Notes under the pieces: model-generated
What the model saw: the letters and a program-made list of their open reading frames with translations, nothing else
Told to the model about the DNA's origin: nothing
The model's database searches: none
Assembly (NCBI RefSeq): GCF_033955345.1
Contig: NZ_CP138332.1
Span: 5,456,001-5,520,000, forward strand
Direction: 5' to 3'
DNA: 64,000 bases
DNA from: Sphingobacterium bambusae
GTDB lineage: Bacteria; Bacteroidota; Bacteroidia; Sphingobacteriales; Sphingobacteriaceae
In this document: piece after piece, positions 18,383 to 28,300 of the stretch
How the letters are laid out: the number at the start of each line of letters is the position of its first letter
How positions within the stretch are numbered: position 1 is the stretch's first letter
Program-made: the position numbers and the translations under genes

Positions 18383-19156
18383 CTAAACTGTTGGCCCGGC
18401 ACCGCCATCAACGGCATAATTGCAGCCGGTGATATATCTTGCATCGTCGGACGCCAGAAAAACCACCAATGCTGCAATTTCTTCGGGTTCGGCCATCCTT
18501 GCCAGCGGTACGCCTACCTGATCGACTACGGAATCAAAGGTAGCTTCGTAACTCCGGTTAGCCGATTGCGCTAAATGCGCAATAAAATCCATCATTAAGG
18601 GCGTTTTTACCACACCCGGCGAGACTGTATTTACACGAATACCTTTGGATCCCAATTCATTGGCCAAGGCCTTACTGTACGCGTTCAACGCTGCCTTGGC
18701 CGATGAATAAGACATGGTCATATCCCAAATAGGCTGTTTGGCAGCTCCAGTGGAAATATGGATGATAGTGCCCTGCCCCTGCTCCAGCATCGTGGGCAAT
18801 AAGGCTTTATTGATACGAACGGCCGACATAAAATTAAGTTGCCAATCCCGCTTCCAATGTTCATCGTTCAGCGTGCTGTAACCGCCGCCGGGACTCAGGT
18901 TCGCACCGGCATTGTTTACGATAACATCGATTTTACCGTAGCGCTCCAATATCTCATTGGCGATCAACTCGGCAGCCTCTGCATTGAAATGATCCGCGGC
19001 GATAACGTGTTGTCCCGCTGCTAATTGATCTGGTTTCGATCTTGCGGTTACAACGACGGTAGCACCCAATATCGTTAGTTTATCGGCAATAGCTTTTCCT
19101 ATTCCTTTTGTTCCTCCGGTCACCAGAGCGACTTTTCCATTCCATGAATTTTCCAT
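18383..19156 (-). CDS. SDR-family oxidoreductase
   Basis: The start at 19156 (MENSWNGKVALVTGG) is preferred over the longer frame from 19237, whose first 27 residues do not fit the family. The protein has the classical short-chain dehydrogenase signs: TGGTKGIG cofactor loop, NNAGAN, a Ser followed by 'YSSAKAALNAYSKAL' (catalytic Tyr-x3-Lys) and 'VSPGVVKTPL'. The ending 'ITGCNYAVDGGAGPTV' is also typical. It reduces or oxidises carbonyl/alcohol groups with NAD(P)(H); substrate unknown. It is divergent from an HxlR regulator, a common regulatory pair. Confidence 0.9.
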   Translation of the reverse strand: MENSWNGKVALVTGGTKGIGKAIADKLTILGATVVVTARSKPDQLAAGQHVIAADHFNAEAAELIANEILERYGKIDVIVNNAGANLSPGGGYSTLNDEHWKRDWQLNFMSAVRINKALLPTMLEQGQGTIIHISTGAAKQPIWDMTMSYSSAKAALNAYSKALANELGSKGIRVNTVSPGVVKTPLMMDFIAHLAQSANRSYEATFDSVVDQVGVPLARMAEPEEIAALVVFLASDDARYITGCNYAVDGGAGPTV

Positions 19157-19197
19157 GATTATTTTCATTGATATTTGCAAAGGAAAACACAATACTT

Positions 19198-19211
19198 TAC
19201 TTTTGAAAGTA
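19198..19211. promoter_or_regulatory. inverted repeat between SDR and HxlR genes (candidate operator)
   Basis: TACTTT-TG-AAAGTA is a perfect 6-bp dyad in the divergent gap, 42 bases upstream of the SDR start. A dimeric winged-helix HxlR protein would bind such a site. The motif is short and could be chance. Confidence 0.35.
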
Positions 19212-19248
19212 GTTACACGTATGTATAGTAATAACACGAAGTAAAGAA

Positions 19249-19619
19249 ATGCAAGTAGTCAGCAGCTTATCAACGAAAAAAAAATAATAAAAAATACGGA
19301 GCGTTGTGCCCTTCAGGAGATATTGGGCGTTATCGGCGGAAAATGGTCTATGTCCATTATCTACGCACTGAGCCATCGCACGATGCGCTTCAGTGAAATC
19401 GAGCGCATGGTGCCCGGGATAAATACACGTATGCTTGTCAAAGAACTCAAGAACATGGAGATCAATGGAATTGTGACCCGAGAGGTATTCGCTACTGTTC
19501 CCCCTACCGTGGAGTATACGCTAACGGCAAAGGGACAAAAGTTGAAACCCATTATTGATGAACTCCATAAATGGGGCGTGGAACATCAGCATGTAGGCGA
19601 TCTAGCGGAGATCGCATAA
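19249..19619 (+). CDS. HxlR-family regulator; 5' end out of frame at an A9 run
   Basis: Residues from 'NTERCALQEILGVIGGKWSM' to 'LHKWGVEHQH' match HxlR winged-helix regulators, including the conserved N-terminal Cys and GGKW. In this frame there is no ATG before the conserved start of the domain, and a TAA lies upstream at 19242. An ATG at 19249 begins a plausible leader (MQVVSSLSTKK) in another frame that meets TAA at 19285, just after a run of nine A (19276-19284). One extra A would join the two into a normal protein of about 124 residues. This may be a sequencing error, a frameshift mutation, slippage-based expression, or start at the TTG 19323. It is divergent from the SDR gene. Confidence 0.7.
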
Positions 19620-19641
19620 ACTTAATACCATCGTTACCTGT

Positions 19642-20091
19642 TTACCTAACAAAAGTTATATAGTCGGTATTTTCGGGCGTGAAACCATTTTGCCTTATTT
19701 CGGTAGCGATTTGTGCCCTATGGTATGTTCCGTGATTAAAAATATGGATGATAATATCCTGCAAGGAATTATGGAAAGCATCCTTCTTGCTATTGGTGTA
19801 GTTGACCGTGCTAGAAAGTGCGAGATCCTGCGCTACAATTGTTTCCTGAAATCTGTCCGAGAATGATTGCTGCATATGGGCACATGTCGCTAAATCGTGC
19901 AGCTGCCAAACATCTACCCCTGCTGCCGTTCCGTGAATCCGGGAGAGCCATATGACTTGCGCATTGACGATATGACTAAAGAGTTGAACGCAGCGCGGTG
20001 GTACATCGCTACCCAATTTCATCAGTGCGGTCAATACCTTTGTATTGGCCCAATCATTATAGCGCGATAACTGCGTAATAGAACTTTCCAT
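19642..20091 (-). CDS. DinB-fold metal-dependent protein
   Basis: The 149-aa protein has the four-helix DinB/YfiT pattern: 'LSRYNDWANTKVLTAL' at the start, a His in 'LFSHIVNAQVIWLSRI' and the paired His of 'HIFNHGTYHRAQIATEI', which together bind a metal ion. DinB-fold proteins include thiol-dependent transferases, but most are uncharacterised. It is convergent with the HxlR gene (22-base gap). Confidence 0.85.
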   Translation of the reverse strand: MESSITQLSRYNDWANTKVLTALMKLGSDVPPRCVQLFSHIVNAQVIWLSRIHGTAAGVDVWQLHDLATCAHMQQSFSDRFQETIVAQDLALSSTVNYTNSKKDAFHNSLQDIIIHIFNHGTYHRAQIATEIRQNGFTPENTDYITFVR

Positions 20092-20323
20092 ATACCACGA
20101 ATATAAACAAATATTATGCAGGATATCACGAATGTCTAACAGGTAGGAAAGCTAGGTTATTTTAGTCATACCTGCCTGTTTTCTACGCAGCGAAAAGTGT
20201 ATCCACGTAGATCAATGGGCATGTTTATTCCAGCATGATAAAGGGGCAGTCTAAGATTGCTTCACCGTCGTTCTCCTTCTCGCAGTGAACGGGAGTTGCT
20301 TTTTAGACCGCCGCTTTATTTAA

Positions 20324-21346
20324 CTAATTATTGGCAATCGTACTACGCCATTCAGCGCCGCTTATATCAATAAGTTTCAAAGTATACCTATCGGTCTTAG
20401 CAAGACGATCTGCAGGAATATCAAGCGTCAAATCTGCCTTTGCCCCTAACGGTATAATCATACTATGTTTCCCCGTTTTGACTTTCGCTACATAGTAGTT
20501 ATGTATTTTTCGCTCGTCAAACGTCGACAAGGCATCGGCATTCATTTCAAAAACCAGCCTATTTTCCGCGTTAAGCACCTGAATACCTATCAAAAAAGAA
20601 CCATATACATCGGCACCTTCTGTTCGATACACCTGAAATTTGAGCTGGCTATTGACAAAGCTCGCATCACTAATTTCAATCTTTGGTTTAACGGACTTAT
20701 TGTGCAGTGTACCAAAAACGCCACCATGAAAATACTGGTTGGTGTAAAGCGTCAGACCAAAAATAAGTAGGGAACAGCACAGCACAAATTTCTCCAAATG
20801 ACGGATAGGCAGCACGCCAGAGCCCAACCACTGGAACCATTTTTTTCTGGTCAAAGGAGCCTCTTTCCGTATAAGCATATCATCCACCGAAAACATGCCG
20901 CTTCCGGTTAAAAATAAGGTGAAGCCCCCTGCAATGCCGAGCACGCCGATTTGCCACTCGTCTAAACAGGTTGTCCCCAACCAGCCCGAGCCAAGCAAAA
21001 TGCCCATGGCCAGGCTGAAAACGCCGATTCCCATCAGTCGGGAAAACAGTCCCAGCATGACCAATCCCCCCACAATGGCTTCGATAACCGTAAAGGCAAT
21101 CATCGAAGCCTGTAAGGCGTCTGGGTGCGAGACCAAGAATTCGATAAGCGGTTTTATACCTAAAGCATTAGGCAAAAAATGATTGAATTTTTCACCGATA
21201 TATCCGGCTTCCTCTGGAATGAGTTTATTATCAAGGACCAGTCTCCGCCAAAATGCGGAAAAATAGGTCCAGCCTAGTACGAGCCGTATAGACAGCGTAA
21301 AAAGACCAGCCGTACTGAACAGCTGATCGGAAAACTTGTTTTTCAT
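20324..21346 (-). CDS. DoxD/DoxA-like (thiosulfate:quinone oxidoreductase type) membrane protein
   Basis: The 340-aa protein opens with a DoxX/DoxD-type four-helix membrane domain: 'LSIRLVLGWTYFSAFWRRLV', 'VSHPDALQASMIAFTVIEAI', and 'GLFSRLMGIGVFSLAMGILLGSGW' in part. After a further membrane segment (about residue 190) comes a beta-rich soluble domain like DoxA. Fused DoxD-DoxA proteins are common in Bacteroidota; the archaeal pair oxidises thiosulfate with quinone, but the activity of the bacterial fusions is unproven. It is the last gene of the minus-strand unit that begins with the sigma factor at 30701, suggesting a redox step linked to the uptake system. Confidence 0.7.
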   Translation of the reverse strand: MKNKFSDQLFSTAGLFTLSIRLVLGWTYFSAFWRRLVLDNKLIPEEAGYIGEKFNHFLPNALGIKPLIEFLVSHPDALQASMIAFTVIEAIVGGLVMLGLFSRLMGIGVFSLAMGILLGSGWLGTTCLDEWQIGVLGIAGGFTLFLTGSGMFSVDDMLIRKEAPLTRKKWFQWLGSGVLPIRHLEKFVLCCSLLIFGLTLYTNQYFHGGVFGTLHNKSVKPKIEISDASFVNSQLKFQVYRTEGADVYGSFLIGIQVLNAENRLVFEMNADALSTFDERKIHNYYVAKVKTGKHSMIIPLGAKADLTLDIPADRLAKTDRYTLKLIDISGAEWRSTIANN

Positions 21347-21400
21347 CTGATATTTTTATTAAAACGTGGTAAAGAAATTCGTGAATCGCTTTATAAAAAA

Positions 21401-21787
21401 CTACGCGACGCCTAATTTTAGCCGTTTAAATAAAATATACTTGGGAGGAAGATAGCTTTCTTGTTCGGTCTGAACAAAGACATGCTGCTGCTGTATCAGC
21501 GACCACGACAGATGTGGAGTAAGAAAGTCAACATAGTTGACAAAAGGCGGAACATGGCAAGGCACTTTTATGTCCGCATTCTTCGCGACGGCCAGCATCT
21601 CATGGCTTGCCGTACAGCGGTCAACGTTGCTGCCAATCGTCTTCACCTTATTCAGCGTTCTTGTATAACTTACATCATCCTGCAGCAACAAAAACGCCTT
21701 GGCCGAGCAGGGCAATAAGGCAAACAAGACAACGAACAGCAACAGCGCGTCCTTCAAGAATGTAAACTGCTTTCTTACGGTGGTCAT
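21401..21787 (-). CDS. small exported hypothetical protein
   Basis: The ATG at 21787 gives a 128-aa protein with a clear signal peptide (MTTVRKQFTFLKDALLLFVV, then cleavage near CSAKA); an ATG at 21829 would add 14 hydrophobic residues. The mature part contains two Cys ('VDRCTASHE' and 'VPCHVPPF'), each beside a His, which may bind metal or form a disulfide. I do not recognise the family. It lies between the broken cytochrome peroxidase and DoxD genes in the same unit. Confidence 0.6.
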   Translation of the reverse strand: MTTVRKQFTFLKDALLLFVVLFALLPCSAKAFLLLQDDVSYTRTLNKVKTIGSNVDRCTASHEMLAVAKNADIKVPCHVPPFVNYVDFLTPHLSWSLIQQQHVFVQTEQESYLPPKYILFKRLKLGVA

Positions 21788-21867
21788 CGGTATAAATATA
21801 GCAATAATAAAATTTAGCAGGCAGCGCACAACGTATGATGGTGTGCTACATTACAAAAAACGCCACC

Positions 21868-23013
21868 TCAATCCAATCCCGGTAGCACCGGTCTGTTGAC
21901 CGGGTACGGCAGCGTGCTAATCGCATCCAAGAAAGCCAGTAAAGCATCGATCTCGTCCGTGCTTAATGCCAAGGGCTTTAAATGCACCGATGTTTCCGGA
22001 AAAAGCGGATCATCCTGCTGCGCCGCTTTTCTTTTCGGACGAGGCATCCCGCGGTTATAGGTATTGAGCAAACCACGCAAATCCTGAAACATGCCATTAT
22101 GCAACCAAGGGCCTGTTTTGGCCACATTGCGTAGCGATGCCGTCTTAAATTTCCCGACATCAGCAGGATTCTTTGTGTGGGTATATCGCCCAAGATCCTG
22201 TTTATCTTCCCCATACAGGCTAAAGCCAATATTATGGAAATCATTATCGGTAAAAAGCGGACCATTATGGCAGTTGATACAGCGTGCTTTGGTACGAAAA
22301 AGATGTAAGCCATGCACCTGCTTGTCGGATAGCGCCGTACTATCGCCGCCCAGAAAGCGGTCAAAAGAGCTTCAGGCACTGCGGATGCTACGCATAAAGA
22401 CGACTACGGCGCTGACAAGCTGATCCACGCTGGGCTCGGTATGGGCATAGGCCTCTTGAAAGAGCGGCCGATAGGCTTCGATCTGCAGCAACGTATGCCG
22501 CATCTCGGGCAGCGAAGCATTCATTTCATTTTTATTGGTCAGCGAGCCTTTGATCTGTTCCTCCAGCGAATTGGCTCTACCGTCCCAGAACAGCTTTTCA
22601 CTAGCCCAAGCAAAGGATATACTCGGACTGTTGCGCATCCCGATACGGTGATTATGGCCTATCGCCCGCACGCGTCCATCCGTCCAATGCATGTCCGGGT
22701 CGTGACAGGACGAGCAGGATATCTGCTGGCTGGCGCTCAGGCGCGGATCAAAGAACAGCGTCTTTCCCAGTTCGATCATCGCCTTATACTGGGGGTCTCG
22801 CGCCTGTATGGGCGCATTCGGCAATACGCCCAGTTCCCGAAAGACAATCCCCGAATCGAGCGTTGCCTGCGGCCAGCCGACGGTAGGCCCAGCATATAAC
22901 TTACGCAGGGCGTCGATATCCAGCGTTGCCGGATCTTGAACAAAGGCTAAAAAGATGGGTAGTGCCAGCAAGAGCACTACCCGAAGAAAGTAGGGATACC
23001 GTTTAAAGCGCAC
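21868..23013 (-). pseudogene. di-heme cytochrome c peroxidase family protein, interrupted by in-frame TGA
   Basis: Both halves are in one frame and together form a bacterial di-heme cytochrome c peroxidase/MauG-like protein. A GTG start at 23013 gives the signal peptide 'MRFKRYPYFLRVVLLLALPI'. The first heme site is CSSCH ('ISCSSCHDPDMHWTDG') and the second is CINCH ('KARCINCHNGPLF'). A TGA at 22374-22372 interrupts the frame between 'FMRSIRSA' and 'SSFDRFLGGD', where the family runs on without a break. A single base change (for example CGA to TGA) explains it. As read, only the first-heme half would be made. It overlaps the preceding gene by 11 bases and belongs to the SusCD unit. Confidence 0.8.
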
Positions 23014-23866
23014 GATTGTTGATTTCGTTAATAGCCAAGCCCCATTCCTCGCTGAGGTAGGTTCGGATAAGCGCATATTTAAGCGCCGTGCGACCGCTGG
23101 GATCTAAGGTACTACCCAGATAGCGCGTGCTGAAGTCCTGCTGGTTGTAGCGCAGGGCGGCATAGACAAACATCAAGAAGTCGAGCGTTGCCGTGTAGGA
23201 TCGCTGGTATTCCAAGAAACCCAGCGAGCGGTAAGCCGTTGCAGAATTTCCCGTCGCATCAAAGAGGGCCACAAAGGCCGCGGGAACCTCAAATTTGGCG
23301 CGGCTTAGCGCCTGCGTGAAAAACGCACGATGCAGACTAGCCTGTAGATCCAACTTCTGGCTGGCTGTCAAACTACCGAGTTGGGCATTGGCATAGCCAA
23401 ATGTCACCTGGTTCAAGCCGCTGTATACCCCAAGGTTGCTGGCTACGGTATCATAGCCGGTTGGCTGATTGGCATTTGCGGTAAGCTGATGTACCCCCGC
23501 CGAAAGTAACATCTTGAAAGGCAAGAGGGATTGTAGGCGCTCCTCGCTATAGTCCTGCAGGCAGGCTTTTTTGATAAAGTCAAAGGCCGGCGCAATGGCG
23601 GCTGGCTCCGCTTGCCGTGCCATATAGAGCAGCCTTGTGGTTCCATTCCAGCGGAAGTCGTTATCGCTAAAGCGGTAGAGCACATAGCTGCCATATTGCT
23701 GGTAGAAGGTCTCAAATTCGGCATCGTAAGCATTATCTCCTTGCGGGAAATCATAGAATTCCTGCGGAGCGGAGGCCACAAGAGTAGCCTCCTTGTCACA
23801 GGCGGTAAGCAATGCAGCCAGTACGAGAAATACGGGCACGAAAAGAATACGGTTCATGGTCATCAT
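23003..23866 (-). CDS. substrate-import-associated metallohydrolase-type lipoprotein, catalytic motif lost
   Basis: The 287-aa lipoprotein (lipobox LLTAC) matches the pattern of the SusCD-associated zinc metallohydrolase lipoproteins (the TIGR04549 group, recalled from memory). It has an N-terminal 'FETFYQQYGSYVLYRF' segment, a late 'GFLEYQR...LDFLMFVYAAL' region and the ending 'KYALIRTYLSEEWGLAINEI'. Where that family has HExxH, this protein reads HRAFF ('LQASLHRAFFTQALSRAKF'), so the catalytic Glu and second His are missing. It may keep a binding role at the cell surface. It is 2 bases behind the SusD gene, clearly co-transcribed. Confidence 0.6.
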   Translation of the reverse strand: MMTMNRILFVPVFLVLAALLTACDKEATLVASAPQEFYDFPQGDNAYDAEFETFYQQYGSYVLYRFSDNDFRWNGTTRLLYMARQAEPAAIAPAFDFIKKACLQDYSEERLQSLLPFKMLLSAGVHQLTANANQPTGYDTVASNLGVYSGLNQVTFGYANAQLGSLTASQKLDLQASLHRAFFTQALSRAKFEVPAAFVALFDATGNSATAYRSLGFLEYQRSYTATLDFLMFVYAALRYNQQDFSTRYLGSTLDPSGRTALKYALIRTYLSEEWGLAINEINNRAL

Positions 23867-23868
23867 GT

Positions 23869-25347
23869 TTATTGGGCAGTCCCCGATCGTTGGGGAGCCA
23901 GTATATTTTGAGTTAACTGATTATTATTGAGCAATACATTATCCGGAATCGGCAATACATATGCCGGATCCCCCTGCTGCAAGGTATAGCGCGTCGCCTC
24001 CGGCTCAAACCACAGGTGTTCTAGGACTGGCATGCCATAGCGGCGCAGGTCAAACCAGCGTTGGTCTTCGAAACAGAGCTCGCGGCGTCGCTCCTCTCGG
24101 CAAAACAGCAGTGCCTGCTCCGCATCCGTAAAATTGACAGGCTGGTAGGAAGCGCTGGCTAGGCGGTTTTTGCGCAGCAGGTTCAGGTCCGCCAAGGCCG
24201 CGGCAAGATCGCCCCCTGCACCCGACAGCTGCGCCATAATATTGGCCTCCGCCCGGTTAAGGTAGGCCTCCGCTACGCGCCATGATTTGCCCGGTGCCGA
24301 GCGGCTTGCCCATTTTATGGCGCTATAGAGGTAACGCCCCGTGGTTTTCCGCAGATACGTATTCCAGCGTAGGTCGGTCGAAGTGTAACTGCTCGCTAGG
24401 GATTCCGAAAGCGTAAACATGGTCGTGTTCGTTGCCAAGTCGCCGCTCTGCACCTCGGTCGTTATCCCAAAGATCCATAGGGTCTCCGGATTGGCCGTGC
24501 TCACGATTACCCGGTTGCTTGCGGCGTCCACGGTATATCCATTGAGGTTCAACAAGGTTGGGCGGCGTTCTATCACCTGCGTGGCATGCAGCTTGGCCGA
24601 TGCCCAATCTTCCATATAGAGGTACACCCGGGAAGCAAGCAGATGCGCCGCGCTGGCATTGATGCGAAAAGCGCCGCCATCAACGGCGGATATTTCCAGC
24701 AGTGCAATGCCGGCGTCTAGGTCCTGCTTAATCTGTGCATACACCTCGGCCACCGTATTCCGTCCTTGCGTGGCATCCTGCAAATCGGGGCTCAGCAGCA
24801 AGGGTACGCCCAGCGCGGTCTCCGGCGGATGGTTCGCGTCGTTGTAGGGCCAGCCATAGAGGTTGACCAACTGAAAATAGTAGTAGGCACGCAGCACATA
24901 AGCCTGTCCTTTAAGGTAGTCTTTATCCTGCACATCACCTGTGGAGCCATCCGCATATTTCAGGGCGATGTTGCAGCCCAGTATGCGGTTGTAGAAGGAA
25001 GCCCAAGGATTAGCGCCGGAGGTATTGGCGGCATTCATATATGTGCTGTAGTAGTCGGGCTGCCAGGTAAATGCCCAGCGGTAGGATGCCGTTCGAGCCG
25101 ATGTAGAGCTGCGCGGCGCAATGCCATCCACGTCATCATCCATTAAGGTTGTCAGGGTATTCATCGGCGGATCGCCAACGCTGGCGCCCGAAAGCAGTGG
25201 GTATCCGCTACCCATCAGCAGCTCATTAAATTCTTTGGTGGTCGTGGGCACCAGTTCGTCTTGGGAGCTTTCCTCCAGAAATTTATCACAGGATGCTAAG
25301 AGCCCCAGGGCCGAACATAGCAGTATGGTAAAATAATATAGTTTCAT
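23869..25347 (-). CDS. SusD/RagB-family nutrient-binding lipoprotein
   Basis: The 492-aa lipoprotein (lipobox LGLLASC) has the usual SusD marks. These are 'KFLEESSQDELVPTTTKEFN' after the signal, TPR-like helices with 'KGQAYVLRAYYYFQLVNLYG', 'AEAYLNRAEANIMAQ' and 'ELCFEDQRWFDLRRYGMPV', and a C-terminal 'YVLPIPDNVLLNNNQLTQN'. It would sit as a lid on the SusC transporter at the cell surface and bind the substrate. It starts 9 bases behind the SusC gene. Confidence 0.95.
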   Translation of the reverse strand: MKLYYFTILLCSALGLLASCDKFLEESSQDELVPTTTKEFNELLMGSGYPLLSGASVGDPPMNTLTTLMDDDVDGIAPRSSTSARTASYRWAFTWQPDYYSTYMNAANTSGANPWASFYNRILGCNIALKYADGSTGDVQDKDYLKGQAYVLRAYYYFQLVNLYGWPYNDANHPPETALGVPLLLSPDLQDATQGRNTVAEVYAQIKQDLDAGIALLEISAVDGGAFRINASAAHLLASRVYLYMEDWASAKLHATQVIERRPTLLNLNGYTVDAASNRVIVSTANPETLWIFGITTEVQSGDLATNTTMFTLSESLASSYTSTDLRWNTYLRKTTGRYLYSAIKWASRSAPGKSWRVAEAYLNRAEANIMAQLSGAGGDLAAALADLNLLRKNRLASASYQPVNFTDAEQALLFCREERRRELCFEDQRWFDLRRYGMPVLEHLWFEPEATRYTLQQGDPAYVLPIPDNVLLNNNQLTQNILAPQRSGTAQ

Positions 25348-25356
25348 CGTGTAGGA

Positions 25357-28300
25357 CTAGATTCCGATTTTAATTGTCATGTTATAGCTTGGGGTGATCG
25401 GCTGTGCCAGCCCACCAGTATTCGCCTGCTCGGGGTCTTGCGAGCCCCATACCTTACTTTTTATAATAAAGGGATTGTACACCTGAAAGCCCAGCTGCAA
25501 GCTTTGTAGCCCCATCTTTTTCACGGTGTCTTCTTTGAAAAGGTAGCTGCCACCGATATGCCTTATCCGTAGAAAGCTGGCGTTGGCCACTCGGATGTTC
25601 GACAGGTTGTACATATCGTATAGACTCACGTAGGTGTTCGATTCGATGGGTAGTGGTACGCTCGTGACGGCAAAATCGTTCACCCGCAAAAAGGCCGGGA
25701 TATCCGTCGCCGCCTCATCGCCAGGTTGGCGCCAGCGATCCAGCACCGTGCGTTCTAGGTTTTGATCTGGTGCTGGCACATACTGCGTGGCTTTATACAG
25801 GCTGTTCAGCCTCTTGTGCTGCCCGATATTAAAGGCCGAGGAGGCATCAAACAGGATGTTTTTGTAGCGAAGGGACATATTGACACCGCCCGTGAAGAGC
25901 GGGTCGCGCCTGCCCGAACGCACCAAAAATTGCGAAGGATCAAGATCCTGATCGCTCGTGTTGGTATTGACCTTGTCGATCAAGGGTAGCCCCTGCTGTC
26001 CATCAAGCCCTAAAAAGGCGTAGGAATAAAAGGTGCCTACCGATTCGCCATCCACAAAGGTATTCCCGCTGAGGTAGTCGGCGTAGGTATTGAGCGCGCC
26101 AGCACGGTATACCTTATTGCTATTTCTGGCGAGGTTTGCTGTGATGGTCCATTGCCAGTTCTTGTTGCGAATCGGCGTGGCGCTGACCGCTAGCTCGATA
26201 CCCTCATTTTTTAACTGCGCCCCATTTTTATAAGCCGAAGCTATACCATATTCCAAGGGCGTCGGTATCTGGAAGATAATATCGCGACCACTCTTGCGGT
26301 AGTAATCCAAGGAAAAGGCCAGCCGGTTTTGCATAAAGCCCAGGTCGAGCCCCAAGTTGCTGGTCGCTGTTTTTTCCCAGCGCAGGTCTGGGTAAGGCAA
26401 GCTGCTGATGTTCAGGATGTATTGGCCCGATACCGGATCCACCACATTATCGCCGTAGGCAGCTATAAGCTCTGGTCCTACTTGTTGCACCACATTGCCC
26501 TGCAGGCCGTAGGATGCGCGCAGACTCAAGTCTGATAGCCATGCTTGTTCCCTTAACCAGCTTTCTTCATGCATGGCCCATCGGCCGGCGATACTCCATA
26601 CGGGCAGAAAGCGGTTATTGGTGTATTGGCCAAAGCGGTTGGAGGCATCCGTGCGGGCGTTGGCATTTAGGATATACCGACGGTCATAGCTGTAGGCAAA
26701 TGTCGCAAAGGCCGATAGGTTGTTGGACAGGTTGTCCTGCAGGGCGGCGTTGTGTTTGGCCAAGGAAGCCCCGTAACTGGATCCGCTCAAGCTGGTACTG
26801 GTTGATGAAGGATTGTATTCGTAGGAAATGCTTCGTCCCCTTTTCGGGAAATAGCCCCATTCGGTGGTCGAAAAACCGTCGTATTGGTTAGATCGCAATT
26901 CAAATCCGGCCATCGCGTTCAGGTCGTGCTTCGCCCCTAGCCTTTTTTTGTACTGTATGGTATTACGGATTGTATAGTTCAGGTTGTTGACATCATTGTA
27001 ATACAAGATACCGCCATACGGAAGTTTGGATGCCAGTTCCTGCGCACTGCCGGCCGCTACCGCACCATAGTCGTATCCGCGTATCAAGGCTATGGAATAG
27101 GTTTCTTCGCCGGCATAGCGCGCAGCCTTACTGTTGGAGAAGCCCAAGGCCGCCAAGGCGCTGTAGCGGAAATGCGGACTCAGGTCCCAGTTTAGTTCCA
27201 GCTGCGCATTAACCTGCCGCACGTTGGCTTCATTTCCGCTATTTTCCAGCTCGTTTTGTATGTTGTAATTCAGAAGTGTCAATCCTTGGTAGTCGCTGGC
27301 AGGCGAATAGCGCGTCGGATAGCTCTCCGCAGCGGTCAGGGTGCGACTGGTGTTCAGCGCATAATCGAAAGGATTTATCCCGTAGAATCCGAGTGTCTTC
27401 CGGCTGGAGAAGTTAATCCGGCTGTTCAGCTGTATATTGTCGCGCAGCTGGTTTTTCAGGCGAAGGCCAAGGGCATAGCGCTCGGCTTGATCGCCTTTGG
27501 CACTTCCTTTATTTTTATCATAGCCTACAGAAAGGAAGTAGTTATCCTTGTCGCTGCCTCCGGATACGCTGAGGTAGTGGTTTTGGTTAAAGGCCGGTTC
27601 GAAGAGCAGGTCAAACCAATCGGTATTGTTGGTTTCGTACTGGGCAACACGGCTGTTAAATTCACTTTGGTCAATCCGGTGGTCAAACAGATCGAAAAGT
27701 GCGCCTTCATAGGAATAGCTGAAAGGCATATTTTGATAAAGCAATCCATCGTCGTACACCTCTTTGGAAAACGCGACCCGTTCTTTGGAGTTCATGACGT
27801 TGAAATCGCTATACGATGGGCGGCGCGAGAAGCCCATGGTGCTGCTGTAATTGATCAGCGTGCGACCCGATCCACCGGATTTCGTCGTTACGACAATCAC
27901 GCCATTGGCGGCGCGCGTACCGTAGATGGCCGTAGCCGAAGCATCTTTCAGTACGGTTATCGAGGCGATATCTTGCGCATTAAGTCCGGCAATGGCGCCA
28001 CCAAGGATGTTAAACTGTGCTTCATTGCCCAATTGATCCAGCCTATTGAGCTGGGTGGTTTCAATCAGGTTGTTTACTTCTTGGTTGCTGACGTTAACCG
28101 GATCTTCCCAGATCACGCCATCGATCACCCATAAGGGCGTACCGGCGCCCAGCAGGGTTGACACGCCGCGCAGCCTTATTCTTGGCGTCGCTGAGGGGCT
28201 TCCCGAGGCATGCATCACCATCAGCCCGGGGATCTGCCCCTGCAACATCTGGTCTAGGCTTTGGTAGCCGCCTAGCACTATGTTTTCGGCTTTCACGGTG

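Noticed and set aside
22372..22374. TGA read as selenocysteine in the cytochrome peroxidase
   Set aside because: The position is between the heme domains and not at a redox site, and a simple nonsense mutation or read error is more likely.
27256..28134. 292-codon plus-strand frame inside the SusC gene
   Set aside because: It is antisense to a clear SusC coding region; the SusC domains explain this sequence fully.
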